Below are positions 58,701 to 64,000 of a DNA stretch of 64,000 nt, in pieces; position 1 is the stretch's first letter, and each line of letters starts with the position of its first letter. The DNA is taken from assembly GCF_964340395.1 (NCBI RefSeq), contig NC_135558.1, positions 3,965,001 through 4,029,000 of the forward strand, in the 5' to 3' direction. Under the pieces are notes generated by a model. That model worked only from the letters and a program-made list of their open reading frames with translations, searched no databases and was not told the DNA's origin. The stretch is from Glandiceps talaboti (Eukaryota > Hemichordata > Enteropneusta > Spengelidae). Made by a program: the position numbers and the translations under genes.

Positions 58701-58799
58701 GAAGCACCGATATCAACCACTGCACAGATTGGTAAAAGACCTAAAAATAGACGAGATGCAAGAAGACATACAGTTGGCAATGGTATTGACTACAACATG
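52782..58799 (+). CDS. SAPCD2: Suppressor APC domain-containing protein 2 homologue, 5' part
   Basis: Exon 1 is 52782-53427 and exon 2 is 58660-58799, joined in phase 1 at GT-AG sites; they encode 262 residues and end in phase 0. The start is the ATG giving MSSKTSKVN; upstream in-frame codons lack an ATG. Residues about 18-90 (LPRSFVSSLRILFDILDEE, then VAPKSGLLSFERFCAGL) match the conserved EF-hand-like N-terminal domain of human SAPCD2. A low-complexity charged linker follows. Exon 2 ends RRHTVGNGIDYNM, matching human RRHTIASGVDCGL just before the coiled coil. SAPCD2 binds LGN/GPSM2 and controls spindle orientation in vertebrates. The coiled-coil exons are not found up to 64000, so the gene continues beyond the window. 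Intron 1 is 5.2 kb and full of G-rich and MITE-like insertions. Confidence 0.88.
54650..54687. repeat. Poly(C)-poly(A) tract in SAPCD2 intron 1
   Basis: Twelve C followed by about 26 A on the plus strand, the same design as at 21471-21513. Confidence 0.85.
56976..57007 (+). other. G-quadruplex-prone tract in SAPCD2 intron 1
   Basis: Five runs of four or more G separated by loops of 1-2 bases (ggggatggggatggggtg and onward). This matches the strictest G4 pattern and lies on the sense strand. Confidence 0.7.
57468..57583. mobile_element. Short inverted-repeat element (MITE-like) in SAPCD2 intron 1
   Basis: Arms 57468-57499 and 57548-57583 pair over about 32 bp (ggtcaccatagcctggaatc against gattctaggctatggtcacc). 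The ~48-bp centre has no coding capacity. Confidence 0.65.
58010..58372. mobile_element. MITE-like element with ~58-bp terminal inverted repeats
   Basis: The left end ttaaagtggccatatggatg is matched exactly by the inverse of the right end; the pairing runs on through gaggattgggtattta to ttaattcataa with few mismatches. The 363-bp element has an AT-rich interior with no ORF. It lies in SAPCD2 intron 1, 290 bp before exon 2. Confidence 0.8.
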
Positions 58800-58868
58800 G
58801 TGAGTTGAAACTGCCCCCCCCCCCCCCCCCTTCACCTTTTATATCGTACAACAACAACTTGAGTCCAT

Positions 58869-59205
58869 TTTAAAGCTGCACTATCTGCAACTAGAATCAA
58901 AACTGTTTTGTTAATCCCATAATATTGTACACCCTGGACAGATTGAATCACCTGTGGGCAAACAGTTGTGTGTATATGGCACAATATATCCAATCAAATT
59001 GATTTTTGGGTCTACACCCTAAAATCATCACCCCAATGAATCATATGATTTCAACTTATTACTATACTATTTATATAGATAAACTAGACATCTAATTAAG
59101 ATATACAATATCTAATTATTGGTACTTTGAACACTTTCAGTGAATATATTGTTGATTATCCTATCAAAAAAATAATAGCCCAGTTATAGCATGTGCAGCT
59201 TTAAA
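58869..59205. mobile_element. MITE-like element, 13-bp TIR tttaaagctgcac
   Basis: The ends tttaaagctgcac and gtgcagctttaaa are exact inverses. The left extension ctatctgcaac is partly mirrored by gttatagcat. The 337-bp AT-rich interior is non-coding. Confidence 0.6.
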
Positions 59206-59514
59206 GGACACATTGGTTTTGGTAAGACCATTTATGAACTAGTCACTGTAAAGAACAATACGTTATGTAGATGGGCATTCTTATTGTATGAAATAATCAG
59301 TGCTAACTTCATATGTAAATTATCCATTTAACATGACATGTTTGATTTTTAAAGAATATAGAAAGATAAATATTTACTTTTACTTACCCCAAAATAATCA
59401 TTTTGTTTAACAGCAGCATAACATTTTATCTTTTAACAAACCTAGTTTCTGCATAACAAATATCTCATCTACTAACAATGGAATTCAATTACTTTCTCTT
59501 CTACATTATTTCAG

Positions 59515-59607
59515 CAGAAAAGGACAGGTCTTTTGACACCTGCACCTACTTTGATTCAATCAGTCATGTCTTGCCTTAACAAAGTCACACCTCTAGGCAA
59601 AAATGTG
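59515..59607 (+). CDS. Possible alternative terminal exon of SAPCD2
   Basis: A strong pyrimidine-rich acceptor (ctttctcttctacattatttcag) precedes an in-phase open frame of about 31 codons (KRTGLLTPAPTLIQSVM and onward) ending in TAG at 59605. It would follow exon 2 without frame change and truncate the protein before the coiled coil. It has no match in the vertebrate protein. The acceptor is of the NAGNAG kind (CAGCAG); the alternative start is 3 bases earlier. Confidence 0.3.
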
Positions 59608-60635
59608 TAGGCATAACCTTTGAACTATACAGCACTCTCATTCCAAATTTGTAAAGAATATATTTTGGTTTTTGTCATTCCTTTTTGTAACATCTGTATT
59701 TATTTTTGGACTTACAAAAATGTAAATCATAGATTAAGTCACTTCCTTGTGAGTTACATTTTTTTATCAAAATTTTGCTTCAAAAGTGACGAAATTATGA
59801 GAATTTTCCCACAATGGAATAGTAGTCTCCATATTGCCTTCAGTTGTGAAGAGTTATACAATACTTTCACAATACAGTGCAAAATTCTGACTGATTAGAG
59901 TTACATTTTTGGTGCGTGTCAGAGTGTTTTCAAATCAGAACTTGGGCAATCAAAATATTCCATGAAATTTAATCAGGCAATAGTTTTTTCATTTGATTAA
60001 GATTTGTCAATAGGTGCTCATCCAGGATTAATGAAATCCATACCATTATTTTAACATTCCATGGTGATATGCCAGTCATTCACGACCAAAATATTTAGAA
60101 ATCAAATTATCAAAAATATTATTCCTCATTTGAAAAAAAAAACAAGTTAAATAAACGTTGAGTTTTTAATATGAGTACATTGTACTTGTCTTTCATTAGA
60201 TTTGATTTGATATAAAATCTGGAAAAGATTTAAATGATTTAGAAGAATTGAAATTTGAATATTAAGGGGTAAAATTAACATCATATTGTAGGATTCAAAT
60301 ACTAGCTGTATATATTGTACAACTTGTGGAGACAGCTGATAGGAAACCTAGGCAAAATCTCGTATTACACTTGTTACTTGTAGCATTTTTGTCCCCATTA
60401 CTTCTACATGAACACTATGTGAGAACCAATCTTAGTTTAGTAAGAGTAGGTCCATTGTTTGGCCAATACAATCAATCAATACCTGCACTGACCCATATTA
60501 AATCCATGCCATAGGCATAGTCCATTGCTATCTTACAGGTATTTACTACAATCCTATGCCTTCACCATTCATTAGGTACAGTGTAAAAAGGATTAATATA
60601 AGCTAGGGTTTCACTTACACTCTTCTACCCTTTTT

Positions 60636-60766
60636 AGATCTATACTACTGTAGTCTGTAAGGTATGCCATGACAGGGGAACCCTCACACATCGGGCAACC
60701 CCTACCACGAGGGGAGGCCGGTGAGGGCGAAACGTCACGACGTATCTTACAGTCTAGATATACTGT
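60636..60766. other. GC-rich multi-stem hairpin element
   Basis: Nested inverted repeats: an outer stem pairs gtctgtaaggtatgccatgac with gtcacgacgtatcttacagt; a middle stem pairs CCCTCAC (60681-60687) with GTGAGGG (60721-60727); an inner stem pairs CCCCT with AGGGG. The centre is GC-rich in AT-rich surroundings. It may be a structured RNA or a compact MITE. I cannot assign it. Confidence 0.5.
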
Positions 60767-61600
60767 GAACTCATGTAGGTTGGCTTTATTACCTACTGTA
60801 CTTATCTAGATGAAAGAGTTGTGTGCCAAAATAAATTAATGTGGAAATAGAACCACTTTCACCTGTAAATTCTGAGTAACAGTATATAATGAAGGCAGAT
60901 TTGTTATTTAGTGTTAATCAATGCATCAACTCACAAAAGTGACCGATATGGCTGTAAGTACGCTGTCGTTCCAAATTGTTTATCTGCCAAAATAAAGTGG
61001 AGCCAAAATGTAAAAAATTGTATTTTCGCTGAAATTTGTGTGCCCCCCAAAAAATGCATTCGCAACAATTCACCCGATTTTCTATCTGTTCACTAAAGGA
61101 GGACTTGATACTAGTTTTTACTTTTTTTAAAAAAATGTCTACTACTTATGTCTTTTCAGCTACCAGGTATATTCAGTGCTAAGTTTTAATGTAGCATTAT
61201 TTCTGAACTAACATACATGCATTTATTGTTACTGAAAATGTTGTTTCATTTCGATGGATTCCATGTGAATAGTTTATTTTCAGACTCACAGATGTGATGT
61301 CCATTATGTGACAGCTGATGAAGTCAAAATAATTAGACAAAAAGAACCAGAAAAATACTGAAATGAATGATTCTGTAAATAACTCCATTATATTCATGCA
61401 TATGTTCACAACCATAGATTTAATACCAGGAGTGGTTATAACACACTTTGAAATAATCCTGGCGAATAATACATTTTCTTTTTCACAATATCCCGTCTAA
61501 CTGTAATATTGCTTTATTTTATCTTATTACCAGCACTCTTTGATCTTTACTAACTTCACTAACCGTTTCTTCTTACTGTCTTCTTTCATTTCCTAACAAG

Positions 61601-61630
61601 CCAATGATGGATGGAGAATTTGAAGACTAT
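61601..61630 (+). CDS. Possible 30-nt microexon of SAPCD2
   Basis: A long pyrimidine tract ending in caag is followed by 30 nt in phase 0 (PMMDGEFEDY) and then by the donor GTACGT. Length and phase would let it be included or skipped without frame change. No vertebrate counterpart is known to me, so this may be chance. Confidence 0.25.
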
Positions 61631-64000
61631 GTACGTTTCTATGCAAATTAAGCTGTAATATACGTCTTTTATGTAGTAAATTCTAACACTGTACATTGGA
61701 TAGTAGAGTAGATGTAATTAGATAGCGTATACCATTTAGAGGCAGTCTCAGAAAAATTCATTTCATCAGTGGAAATGTCTTTTTTTTTGTGTGTGGAGAA
61801 TGTTAATATGTTGATATTGGGTATGGGGTAGAATTATTACAAGTAGAATTAGATGGTGTAGCTTAGACTGTTGTCTAGACTGTCTCCTTGCTGGATCTGT
61901 AACTCAACTACACTTTCTGTGCAGAGCCATGAGACACTGTGGAGAACTGTCTATGACAGAACTAAAGTAGTAGAGTCATAGATGTAGCAAGTAGATGGTT
62001 TAAATCATGCCTGGCCAAAGTAGTAGTACAAGTGTAACAGGATTGTGTTAATCTGACCCTGTACATATACATGTGGATTTCCCTTTGGAAAACTACACAA
62101 AATATAATGTTATGCTAAAATTGTGTAAAATTACAGAAAAAGTGAATTGGCAAGTTGATAATATCAACGTAACGTTATTTTCAAAGTGACAAAAGTACAT
62201 TGTAATTGTAATAGTAACCTATGATACTTTTGAAGGTGATGATAACACTATCTGAACCACACATAGTACTACTATTCTCTTGGCTTTAAATCTACATAGT
62301 CTGACAGGTCCAGGTGTGCCTTCCACTTATATAATCATATGCTCTGAGAAGTGAGTGGTTACATAAGAGTTGACCAATGGCTGGACCTTTCAGACTAACA
62401 AGCAGGACTAACATCTACATAGAGGTGCATGAAGTATAGTGGTGTAGTAAAGTACCAGTATGTGTGAAAGGTGTTGTGTTGGTGGTTTGTTACATGTATA
62501 TATTATGTGTACCATCACCTTACTTTGTTTTCACTCAGACTATCTGCATAACAGGCTGTTTTCAGTAATGTCTTTATCTTCCAACAACATGCAATGAAGA
62601 CAATGAAGACTCCTTCCTGGAAAGTCTTTTTGGGACCATTTCTTCCTATTAATCAATTGACAGAGTAGTAGTACAGCATAAAAGTAATACTCCTGACATA
62701 CTTTACAAATCTTACACAATTACACTACTCTGTCTGACCCCTACATGTACATCTAGAGTTCAAGTAGCCTAATATAAGATATGAGGTATGTATTCAGTGG
62801 TATTAAAGTAGGTAAAATCTATCCAAGTGGTCCATTGGATATTTCAGAGCCTCTATGGTGGGTTAATGTCAATGTCGGCAACTCAGGATATAAGCACAAG
62901 TGCATGTGTCATTTTCTGGTTTATGGCTGCAGCTAGCCTAATACCACAGAGAATACTACAAGCATGAGTGTGGCAAATACCCTGAGTGCACCACACCACA
63001 CCACACCACACTGGAACTCAAGTGTCATTGAGTTTTGTTGTTGTTATGTATGTTAACCCAAAATAGAAGATTTCATAAGAAAATAAATACAATTTTGTTG
63101 GGATTTTGTTAGATGGAATGATCTTGTGCTTATTTGCATACAATGTTTTTGATATTACACTGCAGTGCAATAGGAAGTATGTGCATCACAGCAAGTAATT
63201 ATTCACTAATACATATTGATAATCCTTAGTCCCCCATGTCAATTTACAAGGTTTCCTATTTTTAAAAAGAATTCATATTATAAAAATGCAAATGTTATTT
63301 CCCAGGTTCTTCTAAAATACCTGTTAATGTAGTTAGTTGATCAGCTGTCTGATAGTGTGCAAAACTGATCCTCCCTTACTACAAGTGAAATATTAAATAT
63401 ATTATATAGCCAGGACTATTCAGCTATTAATAAAATATCTGTACTTAAAATCAGATTATCAGACTGTGTTTTGTATTTTATATGTGAAATTCTCATTACA
63501 TCCTGAATGAATCTCTGAAGTTCTACACAGTTAAACTCGACTATCGGTATTGGTAAACAAGTTCATCTCTTAGCCATCATTTTAAAACCATAGGCATTGT
63601 TACTGGATTGTCTGAGACCACCAAGAGGTTTTTGTTGTTGTATCAATAGGAAAATCTGTCCATGCTTGTGAGAATACTTGTATCAGATGATAGTAAATCT
63701 GCTTTGAAAAGTAATTGTATTCATGAGGCAATGTTTTAACATAGGGTTCTTTCATGTGTGAAATCTAGTCAGGGCTTCACATCGCTACCTCTATTCCAGA
63801 ATCTGTATTTTATAATATACACAGTTGTTCATTGCATTTATATTTAGCACATGGCCAAGGGTTCATGTACAAACTAAAGGGTCAACATATGTTTACTTTT
63901 GTCCAGGAGAATCAATGGAACGTATAGGAGTTTGTGAGTGAAGTGAAGGCCATTGAATTACTATTATATGGATAATAGCTGTAACAAGTGTGTTATGGAT
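61631..64000. other. Probable SAPCD2 intron, no exon found
   Basis: I searched by eye for the conserved coiled-coil exon that follows the exon 2 peptide in vertebrates and did not find it. A short CCACA run (62990-63010) is the only repeat of note. Confidence 0.5.

Overview
The window is nuclear DNA of an animal, most likely a marine bilaterian invertebrate. It is AT-rich, packed with microsatellites and short inverted-repeat elements, and holds spliced genes whose proteins read very close to their vertebrate counterparts. The sequence alone does not fix the phylum; a non-vertebrate deuterostome or a lophotrochozoan would both fit.

Five conserved protein genes and one orphan receptor are supported. 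From left to right: a single-exon class A GPCR (8194-9183, minus); a seven-exon TRAF2-type signalling adaptor of 557 aa (16214-22620, minus) with RING, TRAF zinc fingers, coiled coil and TRAF-C/MATH domain; a five-exon PTGES2 homologue (35653-39529, plus, 387 aa); a three-exon RPL35 (41718-45300, minus, 123 aa); a four-exon ARPC5-type Arp2/3 subunit (45686-48409, plus, 150 aa) head-to-head with RPL35; and the 5' part of SAPCD2 (from 52782, plus), which runs off the right end. Exons were joined by hand from splice signals; every join given for these genes keeps frame and family alignment.

Two results stand out. Intron 1 of the ARPC5 gene is not GT-AG: it has a perfect U12-type AT-AC donor, a near-consensus U12 branch site and an AC acceptor 13 nt beyond it, and only this join gives the conserved protein. 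Second, human TRAF2, PTGES2, RPL35, ARPC5L and SAPCD2 all lie on 9q33-q34, and RPL35/ARPC5L are head-to-head neighbours there as here. The window therefore looks like a compact relic of an ancient linkage block.

About 8.5 kb (24692-33152) is a pentameric TTGAC-type satellite with embedded spacer units, bracketed by diverged direct copies of one flank. Other repeats include a 26-bp minisatellite (10929-12031), large CATA, TG, AT and GA microsatellites, several MITE-like elements with terminal inverted repeats, near-perfect fold-back palindromes and one LINE reverse-transcriptase remnant. I saw no retrovirus-like or capsid-bearing element, no tRNA or rRNA gene and no CRISPR array.

The genes do not form a pathway: they cover NF-kB signalling (TRAF), redox/prostaglandin metabolism (PTGES2), translation (RPL35), actin nucleation (ARPC5) and spindle/cell-cycle control (SAPCD2). 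The common thread is shared ancestral linkage.
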